Origin: Roseiarcus sp036489975
Lineage (GTDB): Bacteria; Pseudomonadota; Alphaproteobacteria; Rhizobiales; Beijerinckiaceae
Direction: 5' to 3'
Length of the DNA stretch: 64,000 nucleotides
Assembly (NCBI GenBank): GCA_036489975.1
Contig: DASXES010000033.1
Span: 1-64,000 of the forward strand
Shown here: positions 32,766-40,830 of the stretch, one piece after another
How the letters are laid out: each line of letters begins with the position of its first letter
Numbering within the stretch: the stretch's first letter is position 1
Notes under the pieces: generated by a model
Database searches by the model: none
What the model was told of the DNA's origin: nothing
Seen by the model: the letters and a program-made list of their open reading frames with translations, nothing else
Program-made: the position numbers and the translations under genes

Positions 32766-33845
32766 CTATGCGCTCGCCGCCAGCTGAGGCTGGCGCTGCG
32801 CCTCCTGCATGGCGCGCAAATTCGCCTGTCTCACCCGCTCGGCTTCCTCGTCGAACAGGAAGGTGAGGAACACGTAGCGCTGGCCCCGCGTCACCCGCGA
32901 CACCTGGTGCAGAATCGAGGCTGAGAACACGACCGCGGCTCCCGGGGCGGCCTTGAAGCTTCGCGGAGCGTATTCGGGAAACGCGATCTCGCCGCCGTCG
33001 AAATCCGCGTTGAGATTGATCGAGACGGCGAACCGGCGATGCGCCACCGATATCCCCGTGTCGTCGCGATGGGGGCCGAAATGCCCACCAGTCTCGGAAT
33101 CGTAGCGCGCAACGAGGTCGCGCTCGATCCGGGTCAGGCGCATCTGAAACGCCTTCCTGATCTCCGGACAGATCCTTCGCCCGACGCGCGCTCTCAGGTT
33201 GGCGATGAGGCGCGGGTCGGTCAGATGGAAATCGCTCCGGCGCTTCCAGTTCCTATCGAAATTCTCGATGGCTCGTGCGCCTTGATCCTGCATGAAGCCG
33301 CTCTCCGCGCCCCCGCCCCCCTCGAAACAGGCGATGAGATGGGTGCAGAGCTCAGGCTCGAAAACATGCGGCAGGACGAGGATCGGGGCCGGCGGCGAGG
33401 GCTCGAGCGCCCCGCCTGGCGGCGGCGAATGGTCCAGATGCGCGAGGGCTCGGCCGATCTCGTCCAGGGGAGCGACGTCGATCACCCGCAGCGCGGGATC
33501 GAGGATGACCAAACATCGGTCTGCGCCAAAGCCGCGCGCCGTCTCATCGCCATCCGACAGGAAGACGATCGAGGGAAATCGGATCTTGAGCCCGCTCTCC
33601 GCCTCCGATTCCGAAAGGACCGCGAAGCAGGCGGCTCTGCCTTCGTCGACGAGAGGCCTCTTGGCCGAGAGCGCCGTCAGCGCCGATTGCGCCGCGGGGT
33701 CGGCGACCCGGCCGAGGAAGGCGAGGGCGATCATGCGGCCGGGAAAGGCGTCGAAGGCCAGCCGATGGCGGCCGGAATTGACGAGGAAAGCGCTGTCGCC
33801 CCGCTGGACGCCGGATTGAAGTGTGAAGTCGAGCGATTCGGACAT
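32766..33845 (-). CDS. Two-domain 2-oxoglutarate/Fe(II) oxygenase with N-terminal peroxiredoxin-like domain
   Basis: A 359-aa protein with two parts. Residues 1 to about 150 look like a thioredoxin/AhpC-fold domain (FPGRMIALAFLGRVADPAAQSAL and SIVFLSDGDETARGFG) but without the Cys pair, so probably not redox-active. Residues about 155-345 form a prolyl-4-hydroxylase-like oxygenase. The iron ligands are in HFGPHRDDTG (H-x-D) and ILHQVSRVTRG, and the 2-oxoglutarate Arg is in RGQRYVFLTFLF. The substrate may be a protein proline or a small molecule; this cannot be decided. It is divergent from the division genes. Confidence 0.8.
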   Translation of the reverse strand: MSESLDFTLQSGVQRGDSAFLVNSGRHRLAFDAFPGRMIALAFLGRVADPAAQSALTALSAKRPLVDEGRAACFAVLSESEAESGLKIRFPSIVFLSDGDETARGFGADRCLVILDPALRVIDVAPLDEIGRALAHLDHSPPPGGALEPSPPAPILVLPHVFEPELCTHLIACFEGGGGAESGFMQDQGARAIENFDRNWKRRSDFHLTDPRLIANLRARVGRRICPEIRKAFQMRLTRIERDLVARYDSETGGHFGPHRDDTGISVAHRRFAVSINLNADFDGGEIAFPEYAPRSFKAAPGAAVVFSASILHQVSRVTRGQRYVFLTFLFDEEAERVRQANLRAMQEAQRQPQLAASA

Positions 33846-33968
33846 GCGGTTCCCGTTGGGCGCCGGCTCGCCGCGAGCCGACGCAAACGGACACTGGCGG
33901 GAAAAACTTAAGTCTTAGGGACAATCCGGCCCGGCGCCCGGCGCTTTCCGCCCGCCGATTCGCCGAGG

Positions 33969-33983
33969 TTAACGCATCGTTAA
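33969..33983. promoter_or_regulatory. CtrA-type box 1 (TTAA-N7-TTAA)
   Basis: TTAA at 33969-33972 and TTAA at 33980-33983 are exactly 7 bp apart, the full consensus for the cell-cycle regulator CtrA of alphaproteobacteria. It lies between the oxygenase gene and ftsQ. Confidence 0.55.
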
Positions 33984-33993
33984 GCCCTTGGAC

Positions 33994-34008
33994 TTAATCG
34001 TGCCTTAA
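33994..34008. promoter_or_regulatory. CtrA-type box 2 (TTAA-N7-TTAA)
   Basis: A second exact TTAA-N7-TTAA (33994-33997 and 34005-34008, followed by C) starts 25 bp after the first. Paired boxes at this spacing fit cooperative binding of CtrA. The distance to the ftsQ start is about 470 bp. Confidence 0.55.
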
Positions 34009-34479
34009 CTTCGCGTCTTCGCGCAAAGTCAGGGAATCGGCGGGCGATGACGCCACTCGCGGTCGCAATGACGGACCGGCGGACGGAGGGCGCGCTCCGC
34101 TTCGCTCCGAATCACCGCCGTCGCGGCTCATTTGGTTGGGCGCTCGCTGGCAATCGACGCTCGCCCGCTTCCGAAGCGTTGGCGGAAAATGACGCAAAAG
34201 ACACGAAGGCCGACTCGTACGCCATCCCGTCGAGGATTCTTAAACCGAATATTTACTATAAGGCCCACAACTTCGGCCCAGAGCCTATTGGCTTCGAGTT
34301 GTCGCGGCATAAGCCGCGCCGACTTTCCCTTTCACAGGATGGCGGGCGAAGGCGAACTTGTCAGTTTCGGAGTCCACGCCCGGCCGGGTTCCGACGGCGA
34401 CGTCGCCCCTGCCGGAACGGGCCGGCCCCGCCGGCTTTTCGTTGAGTAACCCGGGCGCCGGGATGGTGGAGGACGGGTC

Positions 34480-35421
34480 GTGCGAAGGTTGAGCGAGAGG
34501 CTCGGATGGGGACGGATGGCGGGGCGGCCGCTGGGCCAGATCGCGGCTGACGCGGCCGCGCCCAAGGTGCTGCTCCGAGCCGAGCGGGCCGCGCGGGCCC
34601 CGCTCGCTTGGCGCCTTCGCCTGGACCGCCCCGCTCCGCACAGATTCGATATCGCGCTGACGCTTTTCGTCCTCCTTGGCGCGGCGCTGCTCGGGGCCGA
34701 GCGGGGGGGCCAGCTCGACGGGGTCATGACAGAGGCGAGCCGCGCCGGCGATTGGGTCGCGCGGTCGGTCGGCCTTGGCGTCGCCGTCGTGACGGTCTCC
34801 GGGACGACGCATATGAGCGAGCCCAGGATCCTGGCGATCGCAGGCATCGACGCCAGCCGGTCGCTGCCGTTCTTCGACGTGGCCGAGGCGAAGGCGCGAC
34901 TCGAGGCCGACCCGCTGATCAAACAGGCGAGCGTCCGCAAGCTTTACCCCAACCAGGTCGTCATCGACATCGTCGAGCGCACGCCCTACGCCGTCTGGCA
35001 GAAGGACGGAGACGTCAGCGCGATCGCGGCCGACGGGGCGCCGATCGACGAGGTTGTCGACGGCCGTTACGCCGATCTCCCCTTCGTCGTGGGCGAAGGC
35101 GCGAATGCGCGGGTGCGCGAATATGTTCAGCTGCTCGATGCGATGGAGGAACTGAAGCCGCGCGTCGAGGCGGGCGTCCTGGTCGGTCGGCGGCGGTGGA
35201 ATCTGCGGCTGAAGTCAGGCGTCGACATCAAGCTGCCGGAAGATAATCCCCTGCCTGCGGTCGCCGAGCTTCTCAGCCTTCAGCGGCGGTCCCGGATCCT
35301 CGACAAGGACATGCTGGCGCTCGATTTCCGGGTCCCGGGCCGGGTGTTCGTGCGCTTGACCGAGGACGCGGCCGCGGCCTGGGCGGAAGCCCACCTCGGC
35401 AAGAAGGGCGCACAGCCATGA
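34480..35421 (+). CDS. ftsQ: Cell division protein FtsQ
   Basis: A 313-aa single-span divisome protein. A basic cytoplasmic N-terminus precedes a membrane helix at about residues 56-74 (FDIALTLFVLLGAALLGA). A periplasmic POTRA domain (ILAIAGIDASRSLPFFDV, then LIKQASVRKLYPNQVVIDI and ERTPYAVWQ) is followed by the FtsQ beta domain (VGRRRWNLRLKSGVDIKLP). It links FtsB/FtsL with the early division proteins. The GTG at 34480 is chosen; ftsA overlaps the 3' end by 4 bp (ATGA). The ddl gene that often precedes ftsQ is absent. Confidence 0.92.
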   Translation: MRRLSERLGWGRMAGRPLGQIAADAAAPKVLLRAERAARAPLAWRLRLDRPAPHRFDIALTLFVLLGAALLGAERGGQLDGVMTEASRAGDWVARSVGLGVAVVTVSGTTHMSEPRILAIAGIDASRSLPFFDVAEAKARLEADPLIKQASVRKLYPNQVVIDIVERTPYAVWQKDGDVSAIAADGAPIDEVVDGRYADLPFVVGEGANARVREYVQLLDAMEELKPRVEAGVLVGRRRWNLRLKSGVDIKLPEDNPLPAVAELLSLQRRSRILDKDMLALDFRVPGRVFVRLTEDAAAAWAEAHLGKKGAQP

Positions 35422-36734
35422 GCCTGAAATCGCTAGCCCCGCGGATGCGCCAGATCCCGGCTCGCAAGAGCGCCATTCTCTCGGCGCTCGATGTCGGCGC
35501 CTCCAAGATCGTGTGCCTGATCGCCCGCCTGACTCCGATGGAGCCGTCCGAGGCGCTGCGCGGGCGCACCCACCGATGCAAGGTGCTGGGCGTCGGCCAT
35601 CAGCGCTCGAGCGGGGTCAAGGGCGGCGCGGTGGTCGATCTTCAGGCGGCCGAGCACGCCACGCGGCTGGCGATCGACGCCGCCGAGCGCATGGCTGGGG
35701 TCGAGGTCGGCGGCGTCATGGTCAACATGTCCGGCGGGCGCCTCGGCTCGCGTCGCCAGGGCGCCGACATTGCGCTCAGCGGCAAGACCGTGGCCGAGCA
35801 CGACCTCCACCACGTGCTGGCGGCCGCGGCGGCGGCGAAGCCCGAGCCTGGGCGCACGATCCTGCACGCGCTTCCGACCGCGTTCCGGCTCGACGCGATC
35901 CGGGACGTGCGCGATCCCAAGGGCATGGTCGGCCATGAACTCGGCGTCGATCTTCATCTGGCCACCTGCGATACGGCGGCCGCGCGCAACTTGATGCTGG
36001 TCATCGAACGCTGCCATTTGCGGGTCGAGGCGATGGTGGCGACGCCTTACGCCGCGGGCCTCTCGACCCTCGCCGACGACGAGGCGGATCTCGGCGCCGC
36101 GGTGGTCGATTTCGGCGGCGGCTCGACGACGGTCGGCGTGTTCTCCGGCGGGCGGCTGATCCATGTCGACGCCGTCGCCCTGGGCGGCGTCCACGTGACA
36201 AGGGACGTCGCGCGCGGGCTCGACATTTCGGTCAGCGACGCCGAGCGCCTGAAGAGCCTGTATGGAGCCTGCATCGCGGCGCCCTCGGACGACCGTGAGA
36301 CCATCGCCGTCCACCGGCTTGGCGACGACCCCGATCATCCGAGCCATCTGCCGAAGTCGGAGCTGGTGCGAATCATCCGCCCGCGGGTGGAGGAGATTCT
36401 CGAGCTCGTGCGCGACCGCCTCAAGGCGTCGGGGCACGCGGCTCAGGCGGGCCGCAGGCTGGTGATGACGGGGGGCGCCTGCCAGTTGACCGGGCTGCCG
36501 GAGCTGGCGCGCTCGATCCTTTCCAGCCAGGCCCGCGTCGGGCGCCCGCTCGGGATCGAGGGGCTGCCGGAATCGGGCAAGAGTCCGTCCTTCGCGGCGG
36601 CGGTCGGGCTCATGGTTTATCCGCAGATGGCCGGCCTCGAATATTTCGAGGTCACCCGCACGCTCGCGCGGCCTCAGCAAGGCCAAGCCGGTTATGCGTC
36701 CAGGGTCGGACGGTGGCTCAAGGAGAGTTTCTAA
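35418..36734 (+). CDS. ftsA: Cell division protein FtsA
   Basis: A 438-aa actin-like protein that tethers FtsZ filaments to the membrane. Motifs are LSALDVGASKIVCLIARL (phosphate 1), VVDLQAAEHATRLAIDAAE, the inserted 1C domain region, AAVVDFGGGSTTVGVFSGG (phosphate 2) and RLVMTGGACQLTGLPELA (adenosine). The C-terminus AGYASRVGRWLKESF is the amphipathic membrane-targeting helix. It overlaps ftsQ by 4 bp and is followed by ftsZ after 98 bp. Confidence 0.95.
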   Translation: MSLKSLAPRMRQIPARKSAILSALDVGASKIVCLIARLTPMEPSEALRGRTHRCKVLGVGHQRSSGVKGGAVVDLQAAEHATRLAIDAAERMAGVEVGGVMVNMSGGRLGSRRQGADIALSGKTVAEHDLHHVLAAAAAAKPEPGRTILHALPTAFRLDAIRDVRDPKGMVGHELGVDLHLATCDTAAARNLMLVIERCHLRVEAMVATPYAAGLSTLADDEADLGAAVVDFGGGSTTVGVFSGGRLIHVDAVALGGVHVTRDVARGLDISVSDAERLKSLYGACIAAPSDDRETIAVHRLGDDPDHPSHLPKSELVRIIRPRVEEILELVRDRLKASGHAAQAGRRLVMTGGACQLTGLPELARSILSSQARVGRPLGIEGLPESGKSPSFAAAVGLMVYPQMAGLEYFEVTRTLARPQQGQAGYASRVGRWLKESF

Positions 36735-36832
36735 GGCGCGTAAAGAGGCGCTCGCCTCAAGGCAAGCGCGTGGGTGAGAGCAAAACACGCATTCCAATCG
36801 GCGCCGGCGGGCGTCCAACCAACGAGGCAAGC

Positions 36833-38437
36833 ATGTCGATCAATCTGAAGGCGCCCGAACTCAGGGAATTGAAGCCCCGCATCATGGTGGCCGGCATCGG
36901 CGGCGCCGGCGGCAACGCGGTCAACAACATGATCGTGTCCGGCCTCTCGGGCGTCGATTTCATCGTCTGCAACACCGACGCGCAGGCGCTGACCTCCTCG
37001 CGCGCCGAGCGCATCATCCAGATGGGCCTTCAGGTGACGGAGGGCCTCGGCGCCGGATCCAAGCCCGAGGTCGGCAAGGCGGCGGCGGAGGAGGCGCTCG
37101 AGGAGCTCCGCGATCACCTCGCCGGCGCCAACATGGTGTTCGTCACCGCCGGCATGGGCGGAGGCACCGGGACCGGCGCCGCGCCGGTCATCGCGAGGGC
37201 TGCGCGCGAGATGGGCATTCTCACCGTCGGCGTGGTCACCAAGCCGTTCCATTTCGAGGGCGGCCGGCGGATGAAGATCGCCGAGGCCGGCATCTCCGAC
37301 CTGCAGAAGGCGGTCGACACGCTGATCATCATTCCCAACCAGAACCTGTTCCGGGTCGCCAACGAGAAGACGACTTTCGCCGACGCTTTCGCCATGGCCG
37401 ACCAGGTTCTCTACTCCGGCGTCGCCTGCATCACGGACCTGATGGTGAAGGAAGGACTTATTAACCTTGATTTCGCTGACGTGCGCTCGATCATGAGCGA
37501 AATGGGCAAGGCGATGATGGGCACCGGCGAAGCGGCGGGCGACAAGCGCGCGGTGCAGGCCGCCGAGGCGGCGATCGCCAATCCGCTGCTCGACGAGACC
37601 TCGATGCGGGGCGCGCGCGGCCTGCTCATCTCGATCACCGGCGGCAACGACCTCACGCTCTATGAAGTCGACGAGGCGGCGAGCCGCATCCGCCAGGAGG
37701 TCGACGAGGAGGCCAACATCATCCTGGGCGCGACCTTCGACTCGGCGCTCGACGGGGTGGTCCGCGTCTCGGTCGTCGCCACCGGCATCGATCAGGAGGC
37801 GATCGGACAGATCGAGTCGGTGGGCGCCCACCCGAGGGCCGAAGCCTTCGCGCGCCCGCGCCCTTTCACGCCGATCCGTTCGGCCCGTCCGACGCCAGCC
37901 CAGTCTGACCTGCCCGCGGCCGCGACGCTCGCCATTGCGGGGGCCGCCCTCGATTCTGCCCCTGGTTTCCCCGAACCGATCGAGCCCAGCCACGAAACGG
38001 ACGAATCCGCGACGCTCGAATTCATTCCGCCAGCGCCAGAGCAGCCGATCGCCCGGACGCCCCGCATGCCGCAGATCGAGGACCTGCCGCAGGTCGCGCA
38101 GAACCAGCTGCGCGCCATGCGGGAGGGGCAAAACGCCGTCCCGGCTCCGGAGACGCGCCGACGTTCGCTGCTCGAGAAGCTGGCCGCATTCGGCATTACG
38201 CGCCACGAGGAGGAGGCTGGCGCCGCGCCGGTCGCCGCGCCGCCCCCGGCGCCGGTCACGCCGCTTCCGCGGCCCCACGCTGTGGCGCCGGTGGATCCCG
38301 GCCGTCCCCAGCAGCGGACGCAGGCGGTGCGCCCCCTCGGCGCGCTCGACCCGAACGGCCGATCCCTCCATCGCGCTCCGGTCTCGGAGGACGACCACCT
38401 CGATATCCCGGCCTTTTTGCGGCGCCAGCAGAACTGA
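36833..38437 (+). CDS. ftsZ: Cell division protein FtsZ
   Basis: A 534-aa tubulin-like GTPase that forms the division ring. GTP-binding motifs are AGIGGAGGNAVNNM, the signature GMGGGTGTGAAP at about residues 107-118, and NLDFADVRSIM. The GTPase core ends near residue 320. A long Pro/Ala-rich linker of about 190 residues follows, ending in the conserved peptide DIPAFLRRQ that binds FtsA and other partners. Long linkers are usual in alphaproteobacteria. The start is ATG 36833 (MSINLKAPELRELKPRIMV); the frame is open upstream but overlaps ftsA. Confidence 0.97.
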   Translation: MSINLKAPELRELKPRIMVAGIGGAGGNAVNNMIVSGLSGVDFIVCNTDAQALTSSRAERIIQMGLQVTEGLGAGSKPEVGKAAAEEALEELRDHLAGANMVFVTAGMGGGTGTGAAPVIARAAREMGILTVGVVTKPFHFEGGRRMKIAEAGISDLQKAVDTLIIIPNQNLFRVANEKTTFADAFAMADQVLYSGVACITDLMVKEGLINLDFADVRSIMSEMGKAMMGTGEAAGDKRAVQAAEAAIANPLLDETSMRGARGLLISITGGNDLTLYEVDEAASRIRQEVDEEANIILGATFDSALDGVVRVSVVATGIDQEAIGQIESVGAHPRAEAFARPRPFTPIRSARPTPAQSDLPAAATLAIAGAALDSAPGFPEPIEPSHETDESATLEFIPPAPEQPIARTPRMPQIEDLPQVAQNQLRAMREGQNAVPAPETRRRSLLEKLAAFGITRHEEEAGAAPVAAPPPAPVTPLPRPHAVAPVDPGRPQQRTQAVRPLGALDPNGRSLHRAPVSEDDHLDIPAFLRRQQN

Positions 38438-38762
38438 TTCGGCCGGCTGCGAAGCGTCCGCTTCGCGGCCGGGGCCGCCTCGGAAGCGTCATTATTCACA
38501 CGGCTCAGGGCGAATAAAATTTATAAAACATTGAAAAATATGAGAGAATCGTCATGGAACCGTTGTAACTTTTGTTCACCAAAGGTGATTTGTCCCGACG
38601 GGGGGCACACCCCTAGTCTGGCTTTTCGGGAGCCGTCTCCAGACTTTTTGGTGGCGGCGGGCGGCGGACGACGATCGGTAGCTTTGAATAGCGACGTAGT
38701 GCTGAGCTTGAACGCTTCGCACCGCGGCCGACGGCGCAAACTAGGGCCGGGCGCAAGTCCGG
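38438..38762. other. Intergenic region between ftsZ and lpxC
   Basis: A 325-bp gap. It begins with a GC-rich hairpin after ftsZ, then an A/T-rich block at about 38512-38545 with TTTATAAAACATTG that probably holds the lpxC promoter. A small inverted repeat, TCACC-AAA-GGTGA, lies at about 38577-38589. No coding frame is supported. Confidence 0.5.
38460..38487 (+). terminator. Hairpin after ftsZ
   Basis: GCGGCC and GGCCGC face each other around GG (about 38464-38477). Outside them GCTTC and GAAGC can pair across a small internal loop. It starts 22 bp after the ftsZ stop. No T-tract follows. Confidence 0.4.
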
Positions 38763-39725
38763 GTGTCGTTGAAGATGCGGTTTGGGTTTCAGACAACGCT
38801 GCGCGACCGTGCCGCAGTCCGCGGCGTCGGCGTACACTCTGGGGCGCCGGCTCAAGTCATCCTTCATCCCGCCCACGCCGATACCGGCGTGACGTTTCTG
38901 CGCACCGCATTGCCGGGCGGACGCGAACGCCTGCTCGAGGCCAAACGCGGCAATGTGACGCAGACCTCGCTCAGCACCACGCTTGGCGACGCCTCGGGCG
39001 CCAGCGTCTGCACGGTCGAGCACCTTCTGGCCGCGCTCTCGGGTCTTCGGGTCGACAATGTCGTGATCGAGATCGACGGGCCGGAAACCCCGATCATGGA
39101 TGGCTCCGCGGCGGATTTTGTCAGAGCGATCGATTCGGTCGGCGTCGTCCAGCAGGGGCGCCCGCGCCGCTATCTCAAGATCGTCAAGCCGGTTCGCGTC
39201 GATCGAGACGGCGGCTTCGCCGAGTTCCTGCCGGCTGAAAACGGATTCCGCCTCGATGTCGAGATCGACTTCAAATCTCCGGCGATCGGGCGCCAGCGCC
39301 GCGTGTTCGACCTCGATCCCACTACGTTCCGGCGCGAGATTGCCCGCGCCCGCACTTTCGGTTTCCTCAGCGACGTCCAGGCTTTGTGGCAGGCAGGCTA
39401 CGCGCTCGGCTCGTCGCTCGAGAATTCGGTGGCCATCGATGGCGACGCCATCGTCAATCCGGAAGGTTTGCGCTACGGAGACGAGTTCGTGCGCCACAAG
39501 GCGCTCGACGCAGTCGGGGACCTGTCGCTGGCGGGCGCTTCGATCATCGGCCTCTACCGAACCTATCGCCCCGGACACAAGCTCAACGCGCTGGCGCTCG
39601 AGGCGCTGTTCGAGCATCGTTCGGCTTATGAGATTCTTGAAGCGCCCGCACCCGTCGCGGTCCGAACCCGGCTCGGTGGCGCGTATGCGCCCGCCGGGGC
39701 CGCGGCGTTCGCCGCCGCGGATTGA
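38763..39725 (+). CDS. lpxC: UDP-3-O-acyl-N-acetylglucosamine deacetylase LpxC
   Basis: A 320-aa zinc deacetylase, the committed step of lipid A synthesis. Motifs are QTTLRDRAAVRGVGVHSG, the zinc site CTVEHLLAALSGL (His87 from this start), VVIEIDGPETPIMDGSA and the second zinc/catalytic region FVRHKALDAVGDLSLAG with PGHKLNALALEALF. The GTG at 38763 gives MSLKMRFGFQ; ATG 38775 (MRFGFQTTL) is equally plausible. It follows ftsZ as in other Hyphomicrobiales. Confidence 0.95.
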   Translation: MSLKMRFGFQTTLRDRAAVRGVGVHSGAPAQVILHPAHADTGVTFLRTALPGGRERLLEAKRGNVTQTSLSTTLGDASGASVCTVEHLLAALSGLRVDNVVIEIDGPETPIMDGSAADFVRAIDSVGVVQQGRPRRYLKIVKPVRVDRDGGFAEFLPAENGFRLDVEIDFKSPAIGRQRRVFDLDPTTFRREIARARTFGFLSDVQALWQAGYALGSSLENSVAIDGDAIVNPEGLRYGDEFVRHKALDAVGDLSLAGASIIGLYRTYRPGHKLNALALEALFEHRSAYEILEAPAPVAVRTRLGGAYAPAGAAAFAAAD

Positions 39726-39917
39726 CCGCTTCCGGCGGGTCCGCGCCGCTGGCCGGCGCGACTTCCCTTGCTCTGGGATCCCCGATGGCGCCGCTGACGT
39801 CCGTCCGCGCGGGCCGAACGGGTGGCGCGCGCGTCACGAGTGCGCTAAATGAGCGGCCGCGCCGTAGAAGGGCGCAACGGCGGTCCATCGGCCGCGACTG
39901 ACCCGAGTCTGTGAAGC

Positions 39918-40817
39918 ATGGCCGACGTCGAAATTGGCTCCATCCCGTGTCACGGCCGGAAGCGCATGGCGCGCGGCTTTGCCGCGAGCGCGGCGCTCGT
40001 CGCCATCGCGCTCACCGGTTCTTCCTGTTCGATGATCGACCAGTTCAATCCATTCGGAACTGAAAAATACAAGATGGAGGTCACGCCGGACGTGCCGGCG
40101 AGCAAGACATACGATCAGGGCCTGGCGAAACTGGCCAACGGCTCGCCGACTGAGGCTGCAAAAAAATTCACCGATCTCGGCAAGCAGTATCCGACCTCGG
40201 ACTGGGCACGTAAAGGCCTGCTGATGACGACCTACGCGGACTTTCAGGCCGGCGACTACACCGGCGCCGAAACGTCCGCCGAGCGTTACCTCAAGGACTA
40301 TCCGAACTCGCCTGAGGCGGACTACGTTCTCTACTTGCAGGCGAACGCATATTACATGCAAATCCCTGATATTTCGCGCGACCAGGAAAAGACGTCGAAG
40401 GCGCTGGAGACGTTCCAGTCCGTGGTTCAGAAATATCCGAAGTCGGACTATGCCGAAGACGCGAAATACAAGATCACGGTCACTGAAGATCAGCTGGCGG
40501 GCAAGGAAATGTCGATCGGGCGGTTCTATCTCAACCGCCGTAATTATACGGCAGCCATCAATCGCTTTCGCAACGTGCTCCAGTATTACCAAACGACTCG
40601 GCATGCGGCTGAAGCGCTCTACCGGCTGGTCGAGGCCTATCTTGGTTTGGGAATTACGGCTGAAGCGCAAACCGCGGCCGCCGTGCTCGGGCACAATTTT
40701 CCCGACAGCCAGTGGTACCATGACGCCTATGATCTCCTGAAGGGCAAGGGGCTGCCGCCACAGGAATACGGCGGCTCGTGGATCTCGAAAATCTGGCATA
40801 CGGTCGTCCCGTCTTAA
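39918..40817 (+). CDS. bamD: Outer membrane protein assembly factor BamD
   Basis: A 299-aa lipoprotein of the BAM complex, which inserts beta-barrel proteins in the outer membrane. The lipobox LTGSSC ends the signal peptide. TPR-like helices follow: AKKFTDLGKQYPTSDWARKG, ETSAERYLKDYPNSPEADYV and AINRFRNVLQYYQTTRHAAEALYR. The region YLQANAYYMQIPDISRDQ is a BamD signature. ATG 39966 (MARGFAASAALVAIAL) would give a more ordinary signal peptide. It lies between lpxC and recN. Confidence 0.93.
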   Translation: MADVEIGSIPCHGRKRMARGFAASAALVAIALTGSSCSMIDQFNPFGTEKYKMEVTPDVPASKTYDQGLAKLANGSPTEAAKKFTDLGKQYPTSDWARKGLLMTTYADFQAGDYTGAETSAERYLKDYPNSPEADYVLYLQANAYYMQIPDISRDQEKTSKALETFQSVVQKYPKSDYAEDAKYKITVTEDQLAGKEMSIGRFYLNRRNYTAAINRFRNVLQYYQTTRHAAEALYRLVEAYLGLGITAEAQTAAAVLGHNFPDSQWYHDAYDLLKGKGLPPQEYGGSWISKIWHTVVPS

Positions 40818-40830
40818 TCCTGACGCCTTG

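Larger units (their letters stand above)
33846..34479. other. Long control region between the oxygenase gene and ftsQ
   Basis: A 634-bp gap without a supported gene. It contains two CtrA-type boxes (listed separately) and an A/T-rich tract at about 34235-34265 that includes TATAAG. Short frames on both strands show no family resemblance. In many relatives ddl and murB precede ftsQ; they are absent here. Confidence 0.55.

Noticed and set aside
34047..34445. 132-codon frame upstream of ftsQ
   Set aside because: Its translation shows no domain and no ribosome binding site, and it fits the Arg/Pro-rich look of non-coding high-GC DNA.
36731..38398. 555-codon open frame antisense to ftsZ
   Set aside because: It is the mirror of a certain gene in high-GC DNA; its Arg/Asp-rich translation has no family resemblance or start site.
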